The notes under the pieces are model-generated. The model was not told the DNA's origin. It ran no database searches and was given only the letters and a program-made list of their open reading frames with translations. The position numbers and the translations under genes are program-made. Shown here piece after piece: positions 24,683-33,104 of a DNA stretch of 48,056 bases. Position 1 is the stretch's first letter. Every line of letters starts with the position of its first letter. This DNA is from Planctomycetes bacterium UBA2386 (GTDB taxonomy: Bacteria > Planctomycetota > UBA1135 > UBA2386), in NCBI GenBank assembly GCA_002343845.1, contig DDSQ01000104.1:1-48056 (forward strand), read 5' to 3'.

Positions 24683-26413
24683 GTGACCGACCTGCACCGC
24701 CACCTTCGCGAACGACTCCTGCACGCCGTGACCACGCTCGGCGTGCCCGCTGCCGCGGCCGAACCGCTGCTCCGCCTCGACCCGCCGAAGAACCGCGACC
24801 ACGGCGACGTGACGCTCGGCGCGTTCCAACTCGCCAAGCTCGCCGGCAAGCCGCCGCCCGCCTTCGCGAACGAACTCGCGGCGCTCGTCGTGCCCGACCC
24901 GATCGTCGAGTCGTCGACCGCCGCGGGGCCGTTCGTGAACTTCCGCTTCCGCCGCGCAGCGCTCGCGCGCGAAGTGCTCTCCGCGGTGCAGAGCGACGCC
25001 GCGCCCTATGGCCGCGCGCGCAGCTCGGGCGAAGTCGTCTGCATCGACTTCAGCTCGCCGAACATCGCCAAGCCATTCCACATCGGCCACATGCGCAGCA
25101 CGGTGATCGGCAACGCCCTGTGCCGCATCTGGCGGCACGTCGGCGCCGAAGTGCACGGCATCAACCATCTCGGCGACTGGGGCATGCCGTTCGCCAAGAT
25201 GATGACCGCCTACATGCGGTGGGGAAACGAGCAGGAACTGCACCGCTCGCCGATGCGCTACATGTTCGACCTCTACAAGCGCTACGGCCAGGAGGTGAAG
25301 GGCAACCCCGCGCTGGACGACGAGGCGGCCATGCACTTCCGGGCGCTCGAGAGCGGCGCCGACAACCCGGAACGGCGCATGTGGCAGCTGCTGCGCGACG
25401 AGTCGCTGAAGGCGTTCCAGGGTCCGTACTCGCGGCTCGGCGTGACGTTCGACCACGTCACCGGCGAGTCGTTCTTCGAGGACAAGATGGCGGCCGCGCT
25501 GCAGCGCGTCACCGCGTCGGGCGTGCTCGAGGAGAGCGACGGCGCCGAGGTCGTCTGGCTCAAGGAACTCGGCATCAAGGAGCCGTGCATCCTGAAGAAG
25601 CGCGACGGCACGACGCTCTACCACACACGCGACCTCGCCGCCGCGTTCTACCGCGAGGCGACGTTCCGTCCGACGCGCATCCTCTACGTCGTCGGCGCCG
25701 AACAGAAGCTGCACTTCGATCAGCTGAAGGGCGTGCTGACGAAGATGAAGGAGAAGGTCGCCGCCGCCGTCGAGCACGTGCCGTTCGGCCTCGTGCTCAG
25801 CAAGACCGACGACGGCAAGTGGGAGAAGTTCGCGTCCCGGGCCGGCAACGCGGTGTTCCTCGACGAGATCCTCGACGAAGCCGTGGCCAAGGTGCGCGCG
25901 ATCATCCGCGAGAAGAACCCGGACCTCCCCGATGCCGATGCCGTCGCCGAGCAGGTCGGCGTGTCGGCGATCGTGTTCAACGACCTGAAGAACTCGCGCA
26001 TCCGCGACGTGAAGTTCGACTGGGACGCGATGCTCGCCTTCGAAGGCGAGACCGGTCCCTACGTGCAGTACGCGATCGCGCGGCTCGGCTCGATCCTGCG
26101 CAAGGCCGAAGTGCCGGTGCCCGGCGTCGACACGATCGACTGTGCGGTGCTGGCCGACGCCGAACGTGTGCTGCTGACGATGATGGACTTCGGCACCGCG
26201 GTGCAGCGCGCCGCCGAACAGAGCGAGCCGAGCCACGTGACCGGCCACACGATCGCGCTCGCCGGCGAGATCCACTCCTACCTGCGCGACCACTACGTGA
26301 TCGGCCAGGAAGCGAAGGTGCGCGATGCGCGGCTCGTGCTGGTCGACGCGGCGCGACGGCTGTTGACGACGGGGCTCGCACTGCTCGGCATCCCGGCGCC
26401 GGAACGGATGTGA
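24683..26413 (+). CDS. argS: Arginyl-tRNA synthetase
   Basis: GTG 24683 gives 576 residues. The N-terminal Add-1 domain (about 1-110) is followed by the Rossmann core with HIGH (133-136, in FHIGHMRSTVIGNAL), INHLGDWGMPF, YHTRDLAAAFYR and VVGAEQKLHFDQ. The helical anticodon-binding domain is C-terminal and ends LLGIPAPERM. Class Ia ArgRS typically lacks a perfect KMSKS, and the loop here is S-R-A-G-N. It charges tRNA-Arg in the cytoplasm. A TATTCT box lies 29 bases upstream (24648-24653). Its stop overlaps the sulfatase start (ATGTGA), suggesting translational coupling. The open frame before 24683 is not coding. Confidence 0.95.
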   Translation: MTDLHRHLRERLLHAVTTLGVPAAAAEPLLRLDPPKNRDHGDVTLGAFQLAKLAGKPPPAFANELAALVVPDPIVESSTAAGPFVNFRFRRAALAREVLSAVQSDAAPYGRARSSGEVVCIDFSSPNIAKPFHIGHMRSTVIGNALCRIWRHVGAEVHGINHLGDWGMPFAKMMTAYMRWGNEQELHRSPMRYMFDLYKRYGQEVKGNPALDDEAAMHFRALESGADNPERRMWQLLRDESLKAFQGPYSRLGVTFDHVTGESFFEDKMAAALQRVTASGVLEESDGAEVVWLKELGIKEPCILKKRDGTTLYHTRDLAAAFYREATFRPTRILYVVGAEQKLHFDQLKGVLTKMKEKVAAAVEHVPFGLVLSKTDDGKWEKFASRAGNAVFLDEILDEAVAKVRAIIREKNPDLPDADAVAEQVGVSAIVFNDLKNSRIRDVKFDWDAMLAFEGETGPYVQYAIARLGSILRKAEVPVPGVDTIDCAVLADAERVLLTMMDFGTAVQRAAEQSEPSHVTGHTIALAGEIHSYLRDHYVIGQEAKVRDARLVLVDAARRLLTTGLALLGIPAPERM

Positions 26414-27939
26414 GCGCGACCCCGCACCCGTCGCGGCACGGCGCGTTGGTGCCGCGGTTCGTCGCCAGGATCCGGCGCGCCGGCGCGATCGCGCTCGCAC
26501 TCGCCGCCGCCTCGCTCGCGCCGGCCCAGGACGGCCCGGTGCCGCCACGCCCGCCGAACATCGTGTTCGTGCTCGCCGACGATCTCGGCTACCGCGAGCT
26601 CGGGTGCTTCGGTCAGGAGCGCATCCGCACCCCACGCCTCGACCAGCTTGCGCGCGAGGGCATGCGGCTGCTGCGCCACTACGCCGGCGCGCCAGTGTGC
26701 GCGCCGTCGCGCGGCGTGCTGATGACCGGCAAGCACCCGGGCCACGCCGCGGTGCGCGACAACAAGGAAGCGCAGCCCGAAGGCCAATGGCCGCTGCCCG
26801 CCGGCGAGCCCGTGCTCGCTGCGGTGCTGCACGAGGCCGGCTTCGCCACCGGCGCGTTCGGCAAGTGGGGCCTCGGCGCGTTCGGCACCAGCGGCGATCC
26901 GCTCGCGCGCGGCTTCGACCGCTTCTTCGGCTACATCTGCCAGCGCCACGCGCACTCGTACTGGCCCGCGTTCCTGTGGGACGACCGGCAACGGCTCACC
27001 CTCGCGAACGAGCCCGCCGTGCCCGGCGCCGGCCGGCTGGCCGACGGCAGCGACCCGAACGACCCCGCGGCCTACGCGCGATTCGTCGGCAGCGACTACG
27101 CCCCCGACCGCATCCGCGACGCCGCGCTCGCCTTCGTGCGCGCGCATCGCGAGCGACCGTTCTTCCTGTTCTACCCGTCGCCGCTGCCGCACCTGGCGCT
27201 GCACGTTCCCGCGGCCGAGCTCGAGGCCTACGCCAGCACCTTCGCCGAGACGCCGTACGTCGGCGACCGCGGCTACACGCCGCATCGCACGCCGCGCGCG
27301 GCCTATGCAGCGATGATCACGCGGCTCGATCGCGAGGTCGGCGAACTGCTCGACGCCCTCGATGCCGCGGGCATCGCCGGCGACACGATCGTCGTGTTCA
27401 CGTCCGACAACGGCGCCACGCACAGTCCGGTCGGCGGCACCGACGTCGACTTCTTCGCGTCGTGCGGAGAACTGCGCGGCCGCAAGGGTTCGCTGTACGA
27501 AGGTGGCATCCGCGTGCCGACGATCGTGCGCTGGCCGGGGCGCGTCGCGGCCGGCTCGCAGAGCGACATGATCAGCGGCTTCGAGGACTGGCTGCCGACG
27601 CTGGCGGCGACCTGCGGCGCGCAGACGGCGCGTGGCGACGGCATCGACCTGCTGCCGATGCTGCGCGGCGAAGCACAACCCGCGCGGACGTTCCTCTACC
27701 GCGAATTTCCCGGCTACGGCGGCTGGCAGGCCGTCTGGCAGGGCGATCACAAGCTGGTGCGGCGTCGGCTGCAGGAACCGGCGAAGGCGACGACCGAGCT
27801 GTACGACCTGGCGGCCGACGTGGGCGAACAGCGTGACCTCGCCGCCGACGCCCCGGAGCGAGTGCGGGCGATGCTGGCGATCGCGGCCCGGGAGCACACG
27901 CCCTCGGCGGTGTTCCCGCTGCCTGCTCTGGACAAGTGA
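26410..27939 (+). CDS. Exported sulfatase (formylglycine-type)
   Basis: The GTG at 26410 overlaps the argS stop by 4 bases and gives 509 residues. A signal peptide covers about residues 20-40. The alkaline-phosphatase fold starts with NIVFVLADDLGYRELGCFG (metal ligands D57, D58). It carries the sulfatase signature CAPSR (C97, R101), whose Cys is converted to formylglycine by FGE (not in this window). GKWGLG and FTSDNGATHS supply further active-site residues, and the C-terminal ELYDLAADVGEQRDLA is typical of arylsulfatases. It removes sulfate esters from sulfated polysaccharides in the periplasm or outside. Coupling to argS is unusual. Confidence 0.92.
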   Translation: MSATPHPSRHGALVPRFVARIRRAGAIALALAAASLAPAQDGPVPPRPPNIVFVLADDLGYRELGCFGQERIRTPRLDQLAREGMRLLRHYAGAPVCAPSRGVLMTGKHPGHAAVRDNKEAQPEGQWPLPAGEPVLAAVLHEAGFATGAFGKWGLGAFGTSGDPLARGFDRFFGYICQRHAHSYWPAFLWDDRQRLTLANEPAVPGAGRLADGSDPNDPAAYARFVGSDYAPDRIRDAALAFVRAHRERPFFLFYPSPLPHLALHVPAAELEAYASTFAETPYVGDRGYTPHRTPRAAYAAMITRLDREVGELLDALDAAGIAGDTIVVFTSDNGATHSPVGGTDVDFFASCGELRGRKGSLYEGGIRVPTIVRWPGRVAAGSQSDMISGFEDWLPTLAATCGAQTARGDGIDLLPMLRGEAQPARTFLYREFPGYGGWQAVWQGDHKLVRRRLQEPAKATTELYDLAADVGEQRDLAADAPERVRAMLAIAAREHTPSAVFPLPALDK

Positions 27940-27985
27940 GGGATTCTCGAAGTCCCGGGCACCGATCGCGGTCGTGCGGCATGGA

Positions 27986-27991
27986 TACCAT
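27986..27991 (+). promoter_or_regulatory. -10-like TACCAT, 12 nt before the sigma-fusion start
   Basis: TACCAT ends 12 bases before ATG 28004. A short leader of about 5 bases is implied; no Shine-Dalgarno is seen. Confidence 0.35.
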
Positions 27992-28003
27992 CGTCTCCCA
28001 CCG

Positions 28004-30361
28004 ATGCCGGACTCCCTCGAACGCGAACTGCTGCAGCACGCCGCCGGACTCCGCGGGCTGGCGCGCGACCTGCTGCGCGACGCCCACGCCGCCGAGGACG
28101 TGACGCAGGCGACGCTGCACCAGGCACTGTCGGCGCACGGTCCGAAGCCTGGCCCACTCGGCGGCTGGTTGTTCCGCACGCTCGGCAACTTCGCGCACCA
28201 GTGGCGCCGCACCGAACGCCGGCAGCAGACGCGCGTGCAGGCGCTGCCCGAACGCGCGCCCGCACCGTCCGCGGCCGAGCAAGTCGCTCGCGCGGAGATG
28301 CTGCAGCGCGTGACGACCGCGGTCACTTCGCTCGCGGAGCCGTACCAGACCGCGGTGTTCCTGCGGTACTTCGAGGACCTGCCGCCGCGCGCGATCGCGC
28401 GGCGGACGAACACGCCGGTGGCGACCGTGAAGAGCCGGCTCGCACGCGGCCTCGTCTTGTTGCGCGCGCGGCTCGATTCCCCGCACGGCGAGCGCGATTG
28501 GCGGCGCGCACTCGCGACCTGCTTCGGACTGCCCTTCGTCACGACGCTCCTACTTCCCATCGGACCCCTGCTCGTGAGCACCGCGACCAAAACCCTGCTC
28601 GCTGCCGGCCTGCTCTGCATCGGCGGCCTGTTCCTGCTCTCCGACCGCGACGACCCGCGCCCGCTCGCCGGCGATGCGGCGAAGGCGACGGCCAACGACG
28701 CCGCGGCCATGGCGGCCACGCCTTCGCGCGACGCGGCAGGAGAAGGCACGCGCGTCGCCGCCGGTCCGGCCGCGGCAATCGCGCCGTGGCTCGACCATCC
28801 GTTCGAGGCATCGCTCGAGGTGCTCGTCGTCGATCCGCTCGGTCTGCCGGTCGAAGACCACGCGCTGCGCCTCGCACCGACGGGGTGCCAGCACAACGAG
28901 GCGAGCCATGCAACCGCCGCCGACGGCCGCATCGCGCTGACGTGGCGCATGCGGCAACGCACGATGGAAGTGCAGCTCGCGGATCCACGCGGGCAACTGC
29001 GCCGGGTGCAGGTCGAGCACGGCAGGCCGACGCGCATCGTGATGCTCGGCGCGGCGAGCGCACGCGCTGCGGACCGCTACTACGTGGCCAGGGGCACGCG
29101 GATCTCGGTGAGTAGCGGGTACATCCGCATGAATGCCGTGAACGTCCTCGCCACGAACGTGGATCTGCGCATGCGCGAAGGCCTGCACCCGCACGCGGTG
29201 TTCGGCGACCCGCAGGCGAAAGCGCTGGATCTCGACAGCGAGTACAAGACGCTCGGCGACCTTGTCGCGCCCGACTTCGTCGTCCACTCCGCGGTTGGCC
29301 GCTACTTGGTATCGCTGTCGGAAGCCGAAGCGCCCGCAGCCGCCGCTCCCGCCCCTGGCGTCGCGGGCGTCGTGTTCGGCGCCGACGGCAAGCCGGCCGC
29401 GAATGTGACCGTCGCCTTGATCGGCACGAGTCCGCAGCCGCTCCAGGTGGCGACCACCGACGACGAAGGGCAGTTCCGGTTCGAGAACTGCGTTGCCGGC
29501 GAGTTCACCGTGCGCGCCGGCGGCGACCACCAGGGCCTGCACACGGTGCCCGTCGTGGTCACGCAGGGAGTGACGCCGTGCACGCTGCAGCTGCAGCTCG
29601 GCGCCTGTGTGCGCGGTCGCGCCGTGGACGCGACCGGCAAACCGCTCGCCGACCACGTCGTCGAGTGGCAAGCGCTCGACCAGTCGTGGGCCGACCGGAC
29701 CAAGACCGGCGCCGATGGCGCGTTCCTGTTCGCGAACCTGCCGGGCGTGCCGGGTTCGCTGACGCTGCTGGCGACCGAAGAAGCGATGCCGATCGCGTTC
29801 CTGCCGTCGCTGCTGCCGGACAGCGGCGAGCAGGTGCTAGCGGCGTCGGGCGGCAAGGGCAGCGTCATGACCCTCGAACCCGTCGCGGCGACCGAAGCCG
29901 GCACGTGCGAAGTCCGCATCTGGCACGCAGACACCCGCGTCGGCGCGATCCTGCGCGCGCCCGAGTCCGGCGCCGTCTGGTCGTCGCTGCCGCTCGCCGC
30001 CGGCTTCTACGACGTCGAGATGCGGGTGACCGGCCGCGGTTGGCGCTCGCTCGGCCGCCACTGGTGCGAAGGCGAGAACGTGGTCGAACTCGGGCGCGTC
30101 GAAGCGCCGCCGTGCGGCACGATCGAGATCACGCTGCCCGATGCGCAACTCGCTGGCGGCGACGGCGCGAAGTTCGAAGTCTGCGCACTGCGCGCTGACG
30201 CCGACGTACGCATCGAACCGTCCGCCCTGCCGCGCGACCGCCGGATCCGCATGCCCGTTGGCCGCTACGTGCTGCTGTTCCGCAGCGCCGACGGGAGCAT
30301 GCGCGCGCACCGCTTCGACGTCGCCGCCGACCAACACGTCGTCGTCGCGCCCGCGCCGTAG
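28004..30361 (+). CDS. ECF sigma factor fused through a membrane helix to CarboxypepD-like domains
   Basis: The 785-residue product starts MPDSLERELLQHAAGL. Residues 10-75 are sigma region 2 (DAHAAEDVTQATLHQAL, then PLGGWLFRTLGNFAHQWRR), and 95-155 are region 4 (LAEPYQTAVFLRYFEDLPPR, then TPVATVKSRLARGL). A membrane segment follows at about 197-213 (LLAAGLLCIGGLFLL). The remaining 570 residues are extracytoplasmic, with CarboxypepD_reg/SpaA-like modules near 445-535 (VAGVVFGADGKPAANVTVAL) and 540-620 (CVRGRAVDATGKPLADHVVE). This is one continuous frame, so a transcription factor is tethered to a surface domain. Whether proteolysis releases the sigma part is not visible. Confidence 0.8.
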   Translation: MPDSLERELLQHAAGLRGLARDLLRDAHAAEDVTQATLHQALSAHGPKPGPLGGWLFRTLGNFAHQWRRTERRQQTRVQALPERAPAPSAAEQVARAEMLQRVTTAVTSLAEPYQTAVFLRYFEDLPPRAIARRTNTPVATVKSRLARGLVLLRARLDSPHGERDWRRALATCFGLPFVTTLLLPIGPLLVSTATKTLLAAGLLCIGGLFLLSDRDDPRPLAGDAAKATANDAAAMAATPSRDAAGEGTRVAAGPAAAIAPWLDHPFEASLEVLVVDPLGLPVEDHALRLAPTGCQHNEASHATAADGRIALTWRMRQRTMEVQLADPRGQLRRVQVEHGRPTRIVMLGAASARAADRYYVARGTRISVSSGYIRMNAVNVLATNVDLRMREGLHPHAVFGDPQAKALDLDSEYKTLGDLVAPDFVVHSAVGRYLVSLSEAEAPAAAAPAPGVAGVVFGADGKPAANVTVALIGTSPQPLQVATTDDEGQFRFENCVAGEFTVRAGGDHQGLHTVPVVVTQGVTPCTLQLQLGACVRGRAVDATGKPLADHVVEWQALDQSWADRTKTGADGAFLFANLPGVPGSLTLLATEEAMPIAFLPSLLPDSGEQVLAASGGKGSVMTLEPVAATEAGTCEVRIWHADTRVGAILRAPESGAVWSSLPLAAGFYDVEMRVTGRGWRSLGRHWCEGENVVELGRVEAPPCGTIEITLPDAQLAGGDGAKFEVCALRADADVRIEPSALPRDRRIRMPVGRYVLLFRSADGSMRAHRFDVAADQHVVVAPAP

Positions 30362-30382
30362 CGACGCCGCGCCGCGGTCGCG

Positions 30383-30388
30383 TAGCAT
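30383..30388 (+). promoter_or_regulatory. -10-like TAGCAT, 6 nt before the DUF2237 start
   Basis: TAGCAT ends 6 bases before ATG 30395, so transcription would start at the start codon (leaderless). Confidence 0.4.
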
Positions 30389-30394
30389 CGACGC

Positions 30395-30775
30395 ATGCCA
30401 CGCAACGCGACGACCGTGCAGAACGTGCTCGGCACCACGCTGGTGCCGTGCAGCACCGAGCCGATGACCGGTTTCTTCCGCGACGGCTGCTGCAACACGT
30501 CGGAGGACGACCACGGCGTGCACACCGTGTGCTGCGAAGTGACCGCCGAGTTCCTCGCCTTCAGCAAGGACGCCGGCAACGACCTGTCGACGCCGCACCG
30601 CGCCTTCGGCTTCCCCGGGCTGCAGCCCGGCGACCGGTGGTGTCTGTGCGCATCGCGCTGGGTCGAGGCGATGGAGGCCGGACGCGCGCCGCGCGTGGTG
30701 CTCGAATCGACGCACGCGCGCACGCTCGAGTTCGTGCCGCTCGCGGTGCTGCAGCGCTACGCGATCCCCGGCTGA
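30395..30775 (+). CDS. DUF2237 family protein
   Basis: The product has 126 residues. It carries the DUF2237 pattern: NVLGTTLVPCSTEPMTGFFRDG, CCNTSEDDHGVHTVCCEVTAEFLAFS, GNDLSTPHRAFGFPGLQPGDRWCLCASRW and ARTLEFVPLAVL. The conserved Cys and His residues (C-C, H-x-x-C-C, W-C-L-C) look capable of metal binding, but the function of the family is unknown. It is cytoplasmic, a complete single-domain gene, and apparently transcribed alone without a leader. Confidence 0.9.
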   Translation: MPRNATTVQNVLGTTLVPCSTEPMTGFFRDGCCNTSEDDHGVHTVCCEVTAEFLAFSKDAGNDLSTPHRAFGFPGLQPGDRWCLCASRWVEAMEAGRAPRVVLESTHARTLEFVPLAVLQRYAIPG

Positions 30776-30819
30776 GGACCTGCGAAGGGTCGGGCGCCGC
30801 CCTCGCACCGCAACGCACG

Positions 30820-30849
30820 TTGTGGCCGGCGCGGCCGAGCCCGTAGCCT
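30820..30849 (+). promoter_or_regulatory. Promoter TTGTGG-N18-TAGCCT for the parvulin lipoprotein gene
   Basis: TTGTGG (30820-30825) and TAGCCT (30844-30849) are 18 bases apart, and the -10 ends 6 bases before ATG 30856. This is the best sigma-70-like pair among the leaderless-type starts in the window. Confidence 0.45.
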
Positions 30850-30855
30850 GCGCGC

Positions 30856-31299
30856 ATGCACGCACGATTCCTCGCCGCGGTCACGATCACCCTGGCCGCC
30901 TGCACCGGCGGCGCGTCCGACTCGATGGACGCCGCCATCGCAGCACTCCAAGCCCGACCCGAGCACTCCGCCGACACCATCGAAGTCGAGCACGTGCTGA
31001 TCGCGTTCCAGGGCGCGCCGCGGATCACCGGCGTCACGCGATCGCTCGACGACGCGAAGAAGCTCGCCGAGGACGTCTGGAAACAGGCCACGAGCGGGAC
31101 CGACTTCAGCGCCTTGCGCAAGCAGCACAGCAACGACACGGGGCCGGGCGTCTACCCGATGAGCAAGGCGGCGCGCGGCAGCATGGTCCCCGGTTTCGAG
31201 AACGTCGGTTGGCGGCTGCAGGTCGGCGAGATCGGCGTCGCTCCGTACGACAAGACGAAGAGCCCCTACGGGTACCACATCATCAAACGCCTGAAGTGA
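30856..31299 (+). CDS. Parvulin-type peptidyl-prolyl isomerase lipoprotein
   Basis: The 147-residue product has a lipoprotein signal (MHARFLAAVTITLAACTGG, lipobox LAAC). The rest is a PpiC/rotamase domain: IEVEHVLIAFQG, then a helical AKKLAEDVWKQATSGTDFSALRKQHS, the GPGVYP and MVPGFENVGWRLQVGEIG segments, and a C-terminal SPYGYHIIKRLK. It is predicted to be anchored in the periplasm and to help fold exported proteins, which fits the many secreted products encoded nearby. The domain is short and lacks the SurA N-terminal chaperone part. Confidence 0.85.
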   Translation: MHARFLAAVTITLAACTGGASDSMDAAIAALQARPEHSADTIEVEHVLIAFQGAPRITGVTRSLDDAKKLAEDVWKQATSGTDFSALRKQHSNDTGPGVYPMSKAARGSMVPGFENVGWRLQVGEIGVAPYDKTKSPYGYHIIKRLK

Positions 31300-31317
31300 C
31301 GCCCGCAGCGCCGCGGC

Positions 31318-32103
31318 TCACTCGTGCACGAGTTCGCAGGCCTCGTAGACCGGGCCTTCCATGCACGTGCGCGAGTACGGCCAGCCCTTGAAGCGCGGGC
31401 CCTGCACCGCGACCGTGCAGCCGTTGCAGACGCCGTAGCCACAGGCCATGTAGGTCTCGAGGCTCAGGAAGCACCGCAGCCCGCGCCGTTCGCACAGCTC
31501 CGCGACCGCGTGCATCATCGGATCCGGCCCGCAGCAGAAGACGACCTCGCCGGGCTTCGCTTCGCCGCGCGCGATGACGGCGTCGAGCAGCGCGGTCACC
31601 ATGCCGCGGAACCCGTGGCTGCCGTCGTCGGTCGCCGCGAACATGCGCACGAGGCCCGCGAAGTCGTCCATGCCGGCGAGAGCTTCGCGCGTGCGGCCGC
31701 CGAACAACAACCGCAGCGAACGGCCCTGCGCCTTCGCCTCGCGCGCGAGCAGCAGGAACGGCGCGAGCCCCACGCCGCCGGCGACGCAGATCGGGTCGGC
31801 GATGTCGCGCGGGAACGGCTGCCCGAGCGGCCCGTTCAGCACGATGCCTTCGCCCGGCCGCAGCGCGCACAGCGCGCGCGTGCCTTCACCGACCGGCTTG
31901 ATCAGGAAACTCCCCCACGACCCGTCCCCCGCGCGGTCGTAGAGCGAGAACGGTCGCGGCAACTGCACGGGCCAACGATGCTCCGTGCGCAGCATGTAGA
32001 ACTGGCCCGGCAGCGTCGGCGCGATCGGGCCGTCGACCTCGATCGCGAACGAGCCGCCGCCGAGGTCGCGGCAGCGTCGCAGGGTGTGCACTCGGGTCAG
32101 CAT
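31318..32103 (-). CDS. pyrK: Dihydroorotate dehydrogenase electron-transfer subunit (PyrK-type)
   Basis: ATG 32103 gives 261 residues. A ferredoxin-reductase-like FAD domain (RPFSLYDRAGD, then GPLGQPF) is followed by an NAD-binding part (VAGGVGLAPFLLLAREAKAQG, then FCCGPDPMMHAV). The C-terminal 2Fe-2S site has MACGYGVCNGCTVAVQG and later RTCMEGPVYEA, the four-Cys arrangement of PyrK. PyrK passes electrons from PyrD to NAD in pyrimidine synthesis. The partner pyrD is not next to it here, so another role for this flavoprotein family is possible. The ORF continues far upstream only as antisense shadow. Confidence 0.85.
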   Translation of the reverse strand: MLTRVHTLRRCRDLGGGSFAIEVDGPIAPTLPGQFYMLRTEHRWPVQLPRPFSLYDRAGDGSWGSFLIKPVGEGTRALCALRPGEGIVLNGPLGQPFPRDIADPICVAGGVGLAPFLLLAREAKAQGRSLRLLFGGRTREALAGMDDFAGLVRMFAATDDGSHGFRGMVTALLDAVIARGEAKPGEVVFCCGPDPMMHAVAELCERRGLRCFLSLETYMACGYGVCNGCTVAVQGPRFKGWPYSRTCMEGPVYEACELVHE

Positions 32104-32115
32104 CGGGCGCGGCGG

Positions 32116-32121
32116 AGCATA
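32116..32121 (-). promoter_or_regulatory. -10-like TATGCT, 12 nt before the pyrK start
   Basis: TATGCT on the minus strand ends 12 bases before ATG 32103; a leader of about 5 bases is implied. Confidence 0.35.
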
Positions 32122-32144
32122 CCGAGCCGGTCCGCCGCCGCCTC

Positions 32145-33104
32145 TCAGCGTCGTGCGACTTCGAGCTGCGGGCGCGACGACGCAACCGGCGACCCGACGC
32201 GGCTGCGCAGCGTGACGATCGGGATCTCCGGCGGCGCGCCGATGCGCAACGGCAGCACCGTGACCCCGACGCCGCGACTGACGTAGAGACGGCAGCCGTT
32301 CTCGACGAACCAACCACGCTCGTAGCCGAAGCGGCTGTGGTGGATCGGCGCCCAGTCGCCGAGCCGGATCTGCCCACCGTGCGTGTGCCCGGAGAGCTGC
32401 AGGTCGACGTCGACGGCCGCGGCCTCGAAGAAGAAGTCCGGATGGTGGCTGAGCAACACCGCCGGTTCGTCGACCTGGCGTCCGGCGAGCGCGCGCCGCA
32501 GATCGGGCTCGCCCTCGGTCAAATCGTCGACGCCGCACAACCACAACGAACTGCCGCCGTGCTGGAGGCGCACGCCGCGGTTCTGCAGCACCTGCACCCC
32601 ATGGTCCTGCAGGAACGCGGTCCACAGCCCGATGTCGGGTCCGAAGAAGTGATCGTGGTTGCCCGGCACGGCGAACATGCCGAGCCTCGGCCGCAGCATC
32701 GCCAGCGGCTTCTGGAACAACAGGATCTCGCGCTCGCGCGTGTTGATCAGGTCGCCGCCGAACAACACCACGTCGGGCGCGGCGTCGCGCAGCTGGCCGA
32801 AGATGCGCAGCAGATCGCCTTCGTCGAGGAAGCTGCCGGCGTGCACGTCCGTCACGAACGCAATGCGCAGACCGTCGAGTCCGGGTGCATGCGTGCGCAG
32901 GGTGAGTTCGAGTTCGGGCAACTCGAAGCTGCGGTGCACGCGACGATGCAGCCAGTGGCCGACCGGCAGTCGGTCGAGCAAGCGGTTGACGGCGGCGGTC
33001 GCGCTGGCGACGAAGCGCCGCAACGCCGTGCGCCGACCCGACAGAGGGCCGCGCGGTCGCGGCGCCTTCTTCGGTGCGCCCTCCGAGGCACGCCGGCCGT
33101 TCAC
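32145..33104 (-). CDS. Calcineurin-like metallophosphoesterase (YaeI type)
   Basis: The GTG at 33104 overlaps the upstream TGA (GTGA), giving 319 residues. After a basic N-terminus, the metallophosphoesterase motifs occur in order: IAFVTDVHAGSF (D-x-H), VVLFGGDLINTR (GD), AVPGNHDHFFG (GNHD), LLSHHPDFF (H) and LSGHTHGGQIRLG (GHxH). A VGHWLHRRVHRSFELPELEL segment before the core resembles that of YaeI-like enzymes (lipid A or UDP-diacylglucosamine related), which act at the membrane. The substrate is unknown. It is translationally coupled to the one-TM protein gene upstream. Confidence 0.88.
   Translation of the reverse strand: MNGRRASEGAPKKAPRPRGPLSGRRTALRRFVASATAAVNRLLDRLPVGHWLHRRVHRSFELPELELTLRTHAPGLDGLRIAFVTDVHAGSFLDEGDLLRIFGQLRDAAPDVVLFGGDLINTREREILLFQKPLAMLRPRLGMFAVPGNHDHFFGPDIGLWTAFLQDHGVQVLQNRGVRLQHGGSSLWLCGVDDLTEGEPDLRRALAGRQVDEPAVLLSHHPDFFFEAAAVDVDLQLSGHTHGGQIRLGDWAPIHHSRFGYERGWFVENGCRLYVSRGVGVTVLPLRIGAPPEIPIVTLRSRVGSPVASSRPQLEVARR

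Noticed and set aside
26293..29037. A 914-codon frame antisense to the sulfatase and sigma fusion
   Set aside because: It crosses two well-supported genes and shows only Arg/Ala-rich sequence without domain motifs.
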